Below are positions 16,136 through 24,854 of a stretch of 64,000 nucleotides of DNA, in pieces. Under the pieces are notes generated by a model. That model made no database searches and was not told the DNA's origin. It saw only the letters and a list, made by a program, of their open reading frames with translations. A program made the translations under genes and the position numbers. Within the stretch, counting starts at the first letter, position 1. The number at the start of each line of letters is the position of its first letter. Source of the DNA: Lachnospiraceae bacterium AC2029 (GTDB lineage: Bacteria > Bacillota > Clostridia > Lachnospirales > Lachnospiraceae). The stretch spans positions 558,001 to 622,000 of the forward strand of contig JNLK01000001.1 in assembly GCA_000703065.1 (NCBI GenBank), given 5' to 3'.

Positions 16136-17206
16136 ATGGGAACTATAACGCTTTCATCAGAGGATTCAGGAAGCAATTCCATCCTCTCGAATATATTTAT
16201 CGACTATTACATGCCCGAGGCAAACGGCACATTTGTAAAGGTATATCTGTACCTTCTCAGGCTGCAGCAGAGCAACCGCCAGATGTGCTCTCTGTCCGAG
16301 GTGGCGGACCATCTGAACTGTACCGACAATGACGTTTCCCGCGCCATCAAGTACTGGATCGGAAAGGGGCTTCTGCAGTACAGTCAGGATGAAAAGGGAA
16401 ACCCCATCGGACTGATCCTGTGTCAGCCCCAGAGCCCCGAAGCCCTGGGACAGACTCCGCGGATCGTGGATTTCCATCTGGTCCGTCCGGAGGAACCGAA
16501 GACTTCCACCGGCAAGAAGACCTCACGCAAGCAGCCTACGGTCCGTGAGCTGCAGAAGGCACTGGAGGATCCGCAGTTCCTGGAGCTGCGCGCACAGGCT
16601 GAGGCTTATTTCGACCGTCCGCTGTCCGACAAGGATATCAACGCTCTCTGGTTCATTTATGATGACCTGAAGCTGCCCTTCGGACTCTGCGAGTATCTGC
16701 TTGAGTACTGCGCCGAGGATAAGGGCAAGCATCCGGAGCGTATGGAGGCGGATTATTATCGGAAGATCGCTTCCTCCTGGGCCGAGCAGGGGATCACCTC
16801 CCGCGAGGATGCACAGAGGGCTACGAGCCGTCGTTTCTTCGGCACACAGCTGCTCCGCGCGCTTGGGATCCGTGACCGGTATATCCCGACGGATGCGGAG
16901 GTCCGCATGATCGAGGACTGGCGTACACGCTTCGGTTTCTCCGATGAGATGCTGATCCTGGCCTGCGAGACCGCGCTTCGGAGAAAGCCGGGTTCTGTGG
17001 GCTTCGACTATGTGCAGGGCATCCTGGACGGCTGGCATAAGCAGGGCATTCAGACTCCGGAGGACGTGGAGCGTCTGGACCGGAACCGCACCTCTGCACG
17101 GACAACCAAGACCAAGAACACACAGAAGGACTTCATCCAGGGCTCCCTGGCGGACGACCTGGACCTGATCGAACAGCTGTCGATCAAGAAAGCAAAGGAA
17201 TCCTAG
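16136..17206 (+). CDS. dnaD: DnaD-type primosome protein
   Basis: 356 residues. DnaD proteins remodel DNA at the origin and help bring in the DnaB/DnaI helicase-loading proteins. Residues 1-110 form a winged-helix N-domain (FVKVYLYLLRLQQSNRQMCS, VSRAIKYWIGKGLLQY). Two copies of the DnaB_2/DDBH2-type helical domain follow, at about 155-225 (YFDRPLSDKDINALWFIYDD) and 250-320 (DAEVRMIEDWRTRFGFSDEM), each with the YxxxIxxxW-like ending. The C-terminus is basic. The helicase-loader gene starts 1 nt after the stop, so they are one unit. DnaA boxes sit just upstream of its promoter. Confidence 0.88.
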   Translation: MGTITLSSEDSGSNSILSNIFIDYYMPEANGTFVKVYLYLLRLQQSNRQMCSLSEVADHLNCTDNDVSRAIKYWIGKGLLQYSQDEKGNPIGLILCQPQSPEALGQTPRIVDFHLVRPEEPKTSTGKKTSRKQPTVRELQKALEDPQFLELRAQAEAYFDRPLSDKDINALWFIYDDLKLPFGLCEYLLEYCAEDKGKHPERMEADYYRKIASSWAEQGITSREDAQRATSRRFFGTQLLRALGIRDRYIPTDAEVRMIEDWRTRFGFSDEMLILACETALRRKPGSVGFDYVQGILDGWHKQGIQTPEDVERLDRNRTSARTTKTKNTQKDFIQGSLADDLDLIEQLSIKKAKES

Positions 17207-17207
17207 A

Positions 17208-18230
17208 ATGGGTGATTATTTCACTATCGGAAAGAACGATATCGAAAACATTTACAATGAGATCCGCATGCGGAACGAGCGGGAGCTGACCGCCCGGAGA
17301 AGGAAGATCTTCACCGAGGTTCCGGAGCTGGAACAGCTGGACCGTGAGATCACTTCCGAAAATGCGGCGCTGATCCGGCGGATCGTCCGGCTGAACCCGG
17401 AAGATGTGAATGCCGCGCGGGAGGAAGGACGGGCGAAGGTCCGTGCGCTCCGCGGGCGATTCAATACGCTCCTCAGTGAGAACGGCTATACGGAGGCGGA
17501 TCTGACGATCTCCTACGACTGCCCTCTCTGTCAGGATGCGGGCTTCGTGGACGGACACCGCTGCAGCTGCTACAAGAAGCATCTGATGTCGCTGCTCTAC
17601 CGCCAGTCCGGTCTGACCGAGATCCTGGAACGGGAGAACTTTGGCACATTTTCCTTTGATCTCTACAGCGATCAGTCCGCGGACGGCAAACCGTCTCCGC
17701 GGGAATGTATCGAATACTACTATACAAAGGCGAAGGATTTCGCCGAGAGCGATGAACTGAGCGGACAGAGCTTCCTCTTCTACGGCAGCGCCGGGATCGG
17801 AAAGACCTTCCTGTCCAACTGCATCGCCAAGGAACTGATGGACCAGGGACATTCCGTTCTGTATGTGACCGCAAATCAGCTCTTTGAGGATATATTATCT
17901 ACCTACCTTATGAACTCCGACCCGGAACAGAAGGACCGCGTGAAGCCGGTCTATGATCTGGTGTACGGAGCTGATCTGCTGGTTTTGGATGACCTGGGGA
18001 CAGAGATGACCAACCGGTTCACTCTCTCCCAGCTTTTCGAGGTCATCAACCGGAGGATGATCCGGAACCAGTCCACGATCATTTCCACAAATCTGTCCTT
18101 GAAGCAGCTGCGGGATGAATATCAGGACCGCATCGTTTCGAGGATCGTGGAACGTTATGAGCTCTTCCATTTTTATGGAGACAATATACGGTCTAAGAAA
18201 AAGACCGAGGCACTTACTGATAAGCAGTAA
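17208..18230 (+). CDS. DnaC/DnaI-type replicative helicase loader ATPase
   Basis: 340 residues. Loads the hexameric DnaB/DnaC helicase on DNA. An N-terminal helical region (1-95) is followed by a zinc-finger-like CPLC...CSCYKKH at about 105-124, as in DnaI. The AAA+ domain holds Walker A FYGSAGIGKTFLSN, Walker B DLLVLDDLGTE, sensor 1 STIISTNLS, and the arginine-finger region DRIVSRIVERYELFHFYGDNIR. It is cotranscribed with dnaD and followed by prs after 25 nt. The DnaI assignment is from context with DnaD; the protein is longer than DnaC of E. coli. Confidence 0.88.
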   Translation: MGDYFTIGKNDIENIYNEIRMRNERELTARRRKIFTEVPELEQLDREITSENAALIRRIVRLNPEDVNAAREEGRAKVRALRGRFNTLLSENGYTEADLTISYDCPLCQDAGFVDGHRCSCYKKHLMSLLYRQSGLTEILERENFGTFSFDLYSDQSADGKPSPRECIEYYYTKAKDFAESDELSGQSFLFYGSAGIGKTFLSNCIAKELMDQGHSVLYVTANQLFEDILSTYLMNSDPEQKDRVKPVYDLVYGADLLVLDDLGTEMTNRFTLSQLFEVINRRMIRNQSTIISTNLSLKQLRDEYQDRIVSRIVERYELFHFYGDNIRSKKKTEALTDKQ

Positions 18231-18255
18231 AGAAATTACACGGAGGAAACAACCC

Positions 18256-19467
18256 ATGCCTGATTCCAGTAAACTGATCACCGTACCTGTCGGACGTCTC
18301 GGGATCATCCCGATGAAGAGCTGCGAGGCTCTCGGACAGAAGGTAGACAACTACCTCGTCCGTTGGAGACAGGAACGCTCCAAACCGGAGAATACCGACC
18401 TGCATTTCAACGGATACGAGAGGGACACCTATATCGTCAAATCCGAATGCCCGCGTTTTGCTTCCGGCGAAGCCAAGGGAACCATCAAGGAATCTGTGCG
18501 TGGTACAGACCTTTACATTCTGGTGGACGTGATCAACTCCAGCATTGAGTACAATCTCAGCGGACGTATGGTCCCCATGTCACCGGACGATCATTTCCAG
18601 GACCTGAAGCGCGTGATCGCCGCAGCCGCCGGTAAGGCCAGCCGGATCAACGTTATCATGCCCTTCCTCTATGAGTCCCGTCAGCATAAGCGCACCAACC
18701 GCGAGTCCCTGGACTGCGCGCTTGCCCTGCAGGAGCTGATGAGCTACGGAGTTACGAACATCATCACATTTGACGCACATGATCCGCGGGTACAGAATGC
18801 GATCCCCGTCAGCGGTTTCGAGAACATCATGCCCACCTATCAGTTCATCAAGTCTCTTCTGAAGTCCACTCCGGATCTGGAGCTTGATAAGGAGCATCTG
18901 ATGGTCATCTCCCCGGATGAGGGCGCGATGCACCGTGCCATCTACTTTGCGAACCATTTCGGCGTAGATGTGGGTATGTTCTACAAGCGGAGAGATTATT
19001 CCAAGGTCGTGAACGGAAAGAACCCCATCGTGAAGCACGAATTCCTGGGTGACGATGTGAAGGATAAGGACGTGATCATCATCGACGATATGATCGCATC
19101 CGGCGAGAGTATGCTGGACGTAGCCAAGAAGCTGAAGTCACTCCATGCAAAGCGTGTCTTCTGTCTCTCCACCTTCGGCCTCTTCACAGCCGGTCTGGAG
19201 GACTTCGACCAGGCGCATAAGGACGGCATCATCGAGAAGGTCATCACCACAAATGTGACCTACCAGCGTCCGGACCTTCTGACACGCCCGTGGTATGAGT
19301 CCGCAGACATGAGCAAGTATATCGCGATCATCATCGACCACCTGAATCACGACGCTTCTCTCAGCGACCTGCTGGATCCGAGAGAAAGAATTCAGACAAG
19401 AGTCAACGAATATCGCCAGACACACACCATCAGCCCGAATTATACGGCACCTACGTCAGGTATATAA
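18256..19467 (+). CDS. prs: Ribose-phosphate pyrophosphokinase (long form)
   Basis: 403 residues. Makes PRPP from ribose 5-phosphate and ATP for nucleotide, His and Trp synthesis. ATG 18256 has CGGAGGA 8 nt upstream; the open frame extends 141 nt further upstream within the loader gene but without a site. The PRPP loop is DVIIIDDMIASGES, and the catalytic region FFANHFGVDVG.FYKRRDY and NFD-like AHDPRVQNAIP segments are present. It is about 85 residues longer than standard Prs, with extra sequence at both ends, a form that I associate with Clostridia. It is followed by a strong terminator. Confidence 0.88.
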   Translation: MPDSSKLITVPVGRLGIIPMKSCEALGQKVDNYLVRWRQERSKPENTDLHFNGYERDTYIVKSECPRFASGEAKGTIKESVRGTDLYILVDVINSSIEYNLSGRMVPMSPDDHFQDLKRVIAAAAGKASRINVIMPFLYESRQHKRTNRESLDCALALQELMSYGVTNIITFDAHDPRVQNAIPVSGFENIMPTYQFIKSLLKSTPDLELDKEHLMVISPDEGAMHRAIYFANHFGVDVGMFYKRRDYSKVVNGKNPIVKHEFLGDDVKDKDVIIIDDMIASGESMLDVAKKLKSLHAKRVFCLSTFGLFTAGLEDFDQAHKDGIIEKVITTNVTYQRPDLLTRPWYESADMSKYIAIIIDHLNHDASLSDLLDPRERIQTRVNEYRQTHTISPNYTAPTSGI

Positions 19468-19471
19468 TAAT

Positions 19472-19519
19472 ATCGGCCCGGTGAAGTATCGTAAGGTGCT
19501 ACACCGGGCCGATTGTTTT
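19472..19519 (+). terminator. prs terminator
   Basis: ATCGGCCCGGTG (19472-19483) pairs with CACCGGGCCGAT (19502-19513), a perfect 12-bp stem, followed by TGTTTTG. Confidence 0.9.
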
Positions 19520-19546
19520 GACCTGTGCAAATCGGGGGCGGAAATC

Positions 19547-19579
19547 GGGGACGGTTCTGGTTTGATCAGAACCGTCCCC
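19547..19579. repeat. 13-bp perfect inverted repeat (GGGGACGGTTCTG family)
   Basis: GGGGACGGTTCTG (19547-19559) pairs with CAGAACCGTCCCC (19567-19579). It is followed by two copies of CCCCTATTGCAC. It sits 20 bp after the stop of the ABC ATPase on the minus strand and may serve as its terminator, but the shape also suits a REP-like dispersed element. Confidence 0.6.
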
Positions 19580-19599
19580 CTATTGCACCCCTATTGCAC

Positions 19600-20358
19600 T
19601 CATGCCTCCAGCTTCTGAAGGAAGGCTTTCGTTCTTTCGTTGCTTGGGTTATCGATCACGTCCTCGGGACGTCCTTCTTCCACGATCACGCCCTGATCCA
19701 TGAAAATGACGCGGTCCGCCACATTCCTGGCAAATGCGATCTCATGGGTTACAATCACCATGGTCATCTTCTCTTCCGCCAGCTTGCGGAGGACACGAAG
19801 GATGCCTGCGGTGATCTCGGGATCCAGCGCTGATGTGGGCTCATCGAAGAAAAGGATCTTGGGATTCATGGCCAGGGCTCTGGCGATGGCCACACGCTGG
19901 CACTGTCCGCCGGAGAGCTGTGACGGATACTCATGGAGCTTATGAGCCAGTCCTACCTTCTTCAGAATCTCCCGGGCTTCCTTCTCCACTTCTTCCTTAT
20001 TCCGCTTCTCCACATGGATCGGCGCATCGCACACATTTTTCAGAACGCTGTAATGAGGGAAGAGGTTGAAATTCTGAAATACAAGCCCGAAGTTCTGCTT
20101 GATCTTCCGGAGCTCCGCCTTTCCGGCGTATACGGAATTCCCGTTACTGCCCTGACAGGCGTAAGCCCCGTCATAGATCAGACTTCCGCCATCCATGGTC
20201 TCCAGCAGCGTAGCGCACCGAAGCAGCGTGGACTTACCGGAGCCGGATGGTCCGAGGATCGCAACCACCTCTCCCTCTTCCACGGCCAGAGAGATGTTCT
20301 TTATGACTTCCAGATTCCCGAAGCTTTTCTTTACATTCTTCATTTCCAATAATGCCAT
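19600..20358 (-). CDS. Polar amino acid ABC transporter ATP-binding protein
   Basis: 252 residues from ATG 20358 (AGGGGGTG upstream; a GTG at 20367 is inside that site). Powers uptake of a polar amino acid or related solute. Walker [10 protein letters not shown], signature [17 protein letters not shown], Walker [15 protein letters not shown] and switch His in VTHEIAFAR are complete, and the layout is of the GlnQ/HisP family. It starts 13 nt after the stop of the fused binding-protein/permease gene, its obvious partner. Confidence 0.93.
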   Translation of the reverse strand: MALLEMKNVKKSFGNLEVIKNISLAVEEGEVVAILGPSGSGKSTLLRCATLLETMDGGSLIYDGAYACQGSNGNSVYAGKAELRKIKQNFGLVFQNFNLFPHYSVLKNVCDAPIHVEKRNKEEVEKEAREILKKVGLAHKLHEYPSQLSGGQCQRVAIARALAMNPKILFFDEPTSALDPEITAGILRVLRKLAEEKMTMVIVTHEIAFARNVADRVIFMDQGVIVEEGRPEDVIDNPSNERTKAFLQKLEA

Positions 20359-20370
20359 AACCGTCACCCC

Positions 20371-21948
20371 CTACTTCTTTCTGTCGTAGTACTGCAGCTT
20401 CTTCTCCACGCGTTCCATGATGAAGGCCACGATGAAGTTGAAAATGTAGTAGAAGAGACCGGCAATAAAGAGCGGCAAGATGCTGGATTCGGCAGCCGTC
20501 ACCTGCTTTGCCAGGGTGAACATTTCCGTATAGGCAAGCGCAAAGGCCAGAGATGTATCCTTGACCAGCGTAATGATCTCATTTGTCACCGGCGGAATGA
20601 CCCGCTTCACCATCTGCGGGAAGAGGATCCTCCAGTAGGTCTGGGATCTGGTGTAACCCAGAACATCCGCAGCCTCCCGCTGCCCGATTGGGATTCCCTC
20701 AAAGCCCGCGCGGAAGATCTCTGCAAAATAAGCCGCATAATTCAGTGAGAAACCGATGATCACGGCATAGAACCGGTAGGTCGAGGAGGTCTCGATCCCG
20801 AAAATGAAGTGCGGCCCGAAGAATACCACCAACAGCTGCAACATCAGCGGTGTTCCGCGCATGATGGAAATGTAGATCCTTGCGATCCACTGCAGCACCT
20901 TCACCCGTGACATACGGACGGCATTCAGCAGCAGTCCCAGCGGAATGGAGAAGATCAGTGTCAGAAAGAATATGGCAAGGGACGCCAGCATTCCACGCCA
21001 CAGTTGCTTGGTAATGCTGATAAACCGCTCCCCGAAGGTCTTCTCCTGTTTCTCCGAAGCCTCCTGTTCGGTCCCCTCGGCAGCGGACTCCGTGGTCTCC
21101 TCCTTCTTCTCCTTTCCGATGCAGACACTGTCCGCCAGATCCCATTTCTCTGCGATCTTTGCAAATGTGCCGTCGGCCGCCATCTCATCGATGGTCTCCT
21201 GCACCTGGTCCCGCAGCGCCGTATTTCCAAGCTTGAAGCCGATACCGTACTGCTCGGTGGAAATGATATCCTGCAGCATCCGGAAGGCATCTCCCCGGTT
21301 CTCCAGTTCGTGCTTCGCCACGCCGACATCCAGGCAGACCGCATCTGCCGCACCGGCTTCCAGATTCATAAAGGCACTGTTATAGTCCGCAACCTGTTGC
21401 AGCTCCGCGAAGGATTCTGCCAGCTTCCGGTTCTCCTCCGTGGCATCGTCGCCCCGAAATGCGGCAAGAGCCGAGGAATCCGACTGCACGATCACGACCT
21501 TTCCGGCCATGTCCGCGGGCTTCTGAATCTCGGAATCCGCACGGACAACCACCACCTGGGAATTATCCACATATGGCGTGGACCAGGTGTAATCATTTTC
21601 TCTGCCCTGGATCGTAAATCCGTTCCAGATACAATCGATATTTCCGGAGGAAAGCTCCATATCCTTGGAGTCCCAGTCTATGGGCTGCTTCACCAACTTC
21701 CAGCCCCGGCGTTTGCACATTTCTTCTGCCAGGTCCAGGTCGAAGCCCACATATTCTCCGTCCTCATTCTTATAGCCATACGGCGGGAATTCCGCATCGA
21801 ATCCCACCGTAAATGTTCTTTCTTCTTTATTCTCCGTCTCTGTCGCTTCGTCCGCCTGCACCCGGAAGCCTCCGACTGCAAAAAGGCTGAGAAGGAACAG
21901 AACGGACATGATGATCAGGCCGTTCCTGCGTCCGCCTGTTGACCGCAT
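20371..21948 (-). CDS. Amino acid ABC transporter, substrate-binding protein fused to permease
   Basis: 525 residues from ATG 21948 with AGGGGG about 9 nt upstream; the frame is open for another 216 nt but those codons cross a repeat and the previous gene. Residues 12-32 are a membrane anchor or signal. Residues 45-275 are a family 3 periplasmic-type binding domain (TVGFDAEFPPYGYKNEDGEY...GFDLDLAEEMCKR). A Glu-rich linker follows. Residues 305-515 are a HisM/GlnP permease with the EAA loop (GQREAADVLGYTRSQTYWRI). The fusion ties one binding domain to each permease half. Ligand unknown; likely Gln, Arg or cystine class. Confidence 0.9.
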   Translation of the reverse strand: MRSTGGRRNGLIIMSVLFLLSLFAVGGFRVQADEATETENKEERTFTVGFDAEFPPYGYKNEDGEYVGFDLDLAEEMCKRRGWKLVKQPIDWDSKDMELSSGNIDCIWNGFTIQGRENDYTWSTPYVDNSQVVVVRADSEIQKPADMAGKVVIVQSDSSALAAFRGDDATEENRKLAESFAELQQVADYNSAFMNLEAGAADAVCLDVGVAKHELENRGDAFRMLQDIISTEQYGIGFKLGNTALRDQVQETIDEMAADGTFAKIAEKWDLADSVCIGKEKKEETTESAAEGTEQEASEKQEKTFGERFISITKQLWRGMLASLAIFFLTLIFSIPLGLLLNAVRMSRVKVLQWIARIYISIMRGTPLMLQLLVVFFGPHFIFGIETSSTYRFYAVIIGFSLNYAAYFAEIFRAGFEGIPIGQREAADVLGYTRSQTYWRILFPQMVKRVIPPVTNEIITLVKDTSLAFALAYTEMFTLAKQVTAAESSILPLFIAGLFYYIFNFIVAFIMERVEKKLQYYDRKK

Positions 21949-21969
21949 TTCCGCATCCCCCTTGTTATA

Positions 21970-21997
21970 AAGATTCTTCGCTGCGCTCAGAATGACA
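21970..21997. repeat. Dispersed palindromic repeat, single copy
   Basis: A unit of the type AAGATTCTTCGCTGCGCTCA followed by GAATGACA, in the gap between the F420-hydrogenase-like gene and the ABC transporter. The same family, with small changes, occurs at 32.1-32.2 kb and as a tandem array at 36.1-36.3 kb. Confidence 0.7.
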
Positions 21998-22025
21998 TGG
22001 TCTGTCATTCCGGATTCCTCACCGG

Positions 22026-23213
22026 TCACTTTCGTTTGAATTTCGCAACCACGCTGTTCTTCGTCATCCACAGCTTTCGTACCACCATCACCGGAACGGT
22101 ATTTCTCCTGGTATGACGGACGATCTCGCTGAAGGGCTTCCTGCCCAGCTGCTTGAAGGCCCATTTCCGGTGGAAATTCCGGTTGGAGGAGCGGTACAGC
22201 ACGTAAAGTCCCTTCTTCAGACAGTCATACGGGATCTCCTCCAGATAGCAGTTCTCCAGCTCCTTCAGAAGCTTCTCTCCCTTTTCGGAATTCACCAGCA
22301 CCACCGAGGTTCCCTTGTCCGCATCGTCGTATTTCCGGAGTTCGTCCTCTCTTGCGGCCCCCCAGAAGTCTCCCAGCGTCAGATCCGCCATCTTGGTGGG
22401 ACGTTTGAAATTACACTCATAACAGGACTCCCGCAGGAAGAGATTCGAGAAGAAGGAGGGGCCCCAGACTCCGTCGAAGAAGCTCTCCGCATGCTCCGTT
22501 CCGTCCTCAAAGGTCAGGCTGACGTAGAACTTGCTCCAGCCGTTCCGCTTGTCGCGCATATTTGCTCCGACAACCTTCCTGTCTCCTGCCACTTCCTTCA
22601 GATATTCCTTCCAGCTCTTCGGGGAGGGAACGCCATGACAGAGCACCTCCGCAGTAAGCAGATTGTCCAGATGATCCGGCGCCATGCGCTCGCAGTAGGT
22701 GATCATGCCCGCGGTCTGACAGGGAGTTCCCGTGAAGAACACTCTTCTCTCCTTCAGATCCTCGGCCACCCTCCTGTAAATATCCTTCGTGATCAGGCTG
22801 TGCACATATTTGCTGGAGCGGAGCCGCCACAGCCTGTCCGGGGAATCCACACGGATATGCCCGACCTTACAGCCTTCCCCGTAGGCAGCGCCATAGACCA
22901 CGCCGCCCTTCCGGAGCACCTGGTCCGCGATGCTGCTGAAGAGTCCTCCCGAGGAGCTCTTCTTACGGACCTCATCATCCTTATTCCAGGCCGCATAGGA
23001 CTTCGGCGGAAGGAAACGGATTTCCTTCCCGGAGTACACCGGACAGCCCTGGATACAGAGCCCGCAGTTCACGCATTTTTCCCTGTCCACCTGCGGATAC
23101 CAGAAGCCCTCTTTATTCTTCTTCAGTGAGATCGCATCCCTGGGGCAGGCGGCCACGCAGGCGTTACAGCCGGTACACCGGCGGTCCAGACAGTTCTCTA
23201 TATGATTTGCCAT
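22026..23213 (-). CDS. Coenzyme F420 hydrogenase/dehydrogenase beta-subunit-like iron-sulfur protein
   Basis: 395 residues. The N-terminus has two 4Fe-4S ferredoxin motifs, CTGCNACVAACP and CVNCGLCIQGCP. The FrhB-like domains follow, with GVVYGAAYGEGCKVGHIRVD, VFFTGTPCQTAGM and LTLGDFWG segments. Despite the family name, such proteins in non-methanogens are typically found in polysaccharide clusters beside pyruvyl transferases, as here, and their substrate is unknown; a redox change of a surface sugar is the usual guess. AGAGGTG precedes the ATG. It is the last gene of the sugar operon, 48 nt after the flippase. Confidence 0.85.
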   Translation of the reverse strand: MANHIENCLDRRCTGCNACVAACPRDAISLKKNKEGFWYPQVDREKCVNCGLCIQGCPVYSGKEIRFLPPKSYAAWNKDDEVRKKSSSGGLFSSIADQVLRKGGVVYGAAYGEGCKVGHIRVDSPDRLWRLRSSKYVHSLITKDIYRRVAEDLKERRVFFTGTPCQTAGMITYCERMAPDHLDNLLTAEVLCHGVPSPKSWKEYLKEVAGDRKVVGANMRDKRNGWSKFYVSLTFEDGTEHAESFFDGVWGPSFFSNLFLRESCYECNFKRPTKMADLTLGDFWGAAREDELRKYDDADKGTSVVLVNSEKGEKLLKELENCYLEEIPYDCLKKGLYVLYRSSNRNFHRKWAFKQLGRKPFSEIVRHTRRNTVPVMVVRKLWMTKNSVVAKFKRK

Positions 23214-23261
23214 ACCACACCTCTCTTATCTTCCGGTCTCTCTGCAGCGTCAGATATCCGT

Positions 23262-24824
23262 TCACTCGTCTCTCTTATCCTCCGGCTTCTCTGTACCGTC
23301 GTCTGCATCCGCACGATCTGCAGCATCACCAGCACCATCTGCCTTCTCGGCATCCTCAGCCTTCTCAGCCTTCGCCGGCTTCTTGCTGATCATCTTGAAT
23401 ACGGCCATGATCTTCTTCCGGAACAGGAACGCGATCAGCAGCAGCACTCCGATGAAAATGTACCGGATCACGATGTAATCATAGGACCAAGTCGTAAAGA
23501 TGGCGATTCCGGTAAGAACCGCGGAGATTCCCAGCATGATCCGTCCGTCGTAGATCTTTGCGCCGTCCAGGCACTCCCGGCAGACCTTCTTGCATGCAAA
23601 GTAATGCATGATGACGAAGAGCATATGGGACAGCAGCGTGGACACACCCGCAAAGACATAACCGAAGGTCGGCATGAAGAGGATGTTCAGCACGATATTC
23701 AGGATCGTAGCGGAAAATGTGGCGATGACGGTATAGGACGTCTTCTCGCAGTACATTTCCACACGGGCATAGAGCTGATACATGTAGTTGAAGAATACAC
23801 TGGCTCCCAGCGTGGGGATCAGCGCCACCGCACCGTTGTACTTCTCGCCGGCGAGGATCATGATCACCTCGGGGGCAAATAGTGTGATCAGCGTGATGAT
23901 CAGCGCCAGAACGATGAGGATGGAATAGGATACCCGTTCCATGGACTTATAGTCCTTCTCCTTCAGCTTCTGGAACTGCCAGGGGATGTAGGCGCTGTTG
24001 ATGGCGGTCATCAGGATCCGCACAAAGCCCGCCGCCGTGAAGGCCACATGGTAGATACCCGCCTCAGCCGTGGAGAAATAATGGTTGATCATGATCTTGT
24101 CCGTCTGATTCAAAAGCGTCTCGGACAGATAATGCGGGATCAGCGGAATGGCAAAGCCCAGGGCATAGGTCCACAGCTCCTTATCCTTAAAGGTTTTGGA
24201 TTTTTTGTAATTGACGAAATAGAAGAAAAGTCCCGGCAGGATCGTACATACCACCACATAGGCAAGAACTCTTGCCACGCCCCGGTCTCCCGGCGTCAGA
24301 TAGATGGCCAGAAGGCTGATGATCGGACTGATGATGGTGATGGAAATGGACAGGATGACCGGTTTCTGATAGCTGAACTGATATCTCTTGTAGACCAGCC
24401 ACAGCTGATAGGGCTCGACGAATACGAAGGAGACGAACATCGCCACCACGATGATCTCGGGCAGGTCCATCAGATCCGCCAGCGGCTTCCTGAATACGAT
24501 GGCTATCACCGCGAAAATGATGGAGACCACCATGGAAAGACTCTGATAGCTGGAGACGATCTCCTCCTTCGGGTTCGGCCGTTTGGTCAGCGCATTATAG
24601 ATCGCCGTCAGATGAAGATTCAATGTTGCGATGACACAGAGGACCGTGGAATAGGAGTTAAATACTCCGTACAGTCCGTACTCCTCCGTGGTGAGGACCC
24701 GCGTAAAGATCGGTGTTGTAAGCAGGCCCACGCCGGTGGCGAAGAAATTCGCCACGGTGAACCAGAACACGATTTTCAGCTGCAGGTTCATATTTGAAAA
24801 CTTGGTTTTAAACTTACGTAACAT
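23262..24824 (-). CDS. Polysaccharide flippase (Wzx-like, MOP superfamily)
   Basis: 520 residues with 12-14 predicted membrane segments. The N-terminus (FWFTVANFFATGVGLLTTPIF then RVLTTEEYGLYGVFNSYSTV) is typical of O-antigen/teichoic-acid type flippases, which move lipid-linked oligosaccharides to the outer face of the membrane. The last 45 residues are a hydrophilic Ala/Glu/Asp/Lys-rich tail with no similarity I recognise. Next to the pyruvyl transferase (30 nt) and the F420-like gene (48 nt). No polymerase or glycosyltransferase gene is in the window. Confidence 0.88.
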   Translation of the reverse strand: MLRKFKTKFSNMNLQLKIVFWFTVANFFATGVGLLTTPIFTRVLTTEEYGLYGVFNSYSTVLCVIATLNLHLTAIYNALTKRPNPKEEIVSSYQSLSMVVSIIFAVIAIVFRKPLADLMDLPEIIVVAMFVSFVFVEPYQLWLVYKRYQFSYQKPVILSISITIISPIISLLAIYLTPGDRGVARVLAYVVVCTILPGLFFYFVNYKKSKTFKDKELWTYALGFAIPLIPHYLSETLLNQTDKIMINHYFSTAEAGIYHVAFTAAGFVRILMTAINSAYIPWQFQKLKEKDYKSMERVSYSILIVLALIITLITLFAPEVIMILAGEKYNGAVALIPTLGASVFFNYMYQLYARVEMYCEKTSYTVIATFSATILNIVLNILFMPTFGYVFAGVSTLLSHMLFVIMHYFACKKVCRECLDGAKIYDGRIMLGISAVLTGIAIFTTWSYDYIVIRYIFIGVLLLIAFLFRKKIMAVFKMISKKPAKAEKAEDAEKADGAGDAADRADADDGTEKPEDKRDE

Positions 24825-24854
24825 TTCCTACGCCTCTTACCTTCCGTGAGGAAG

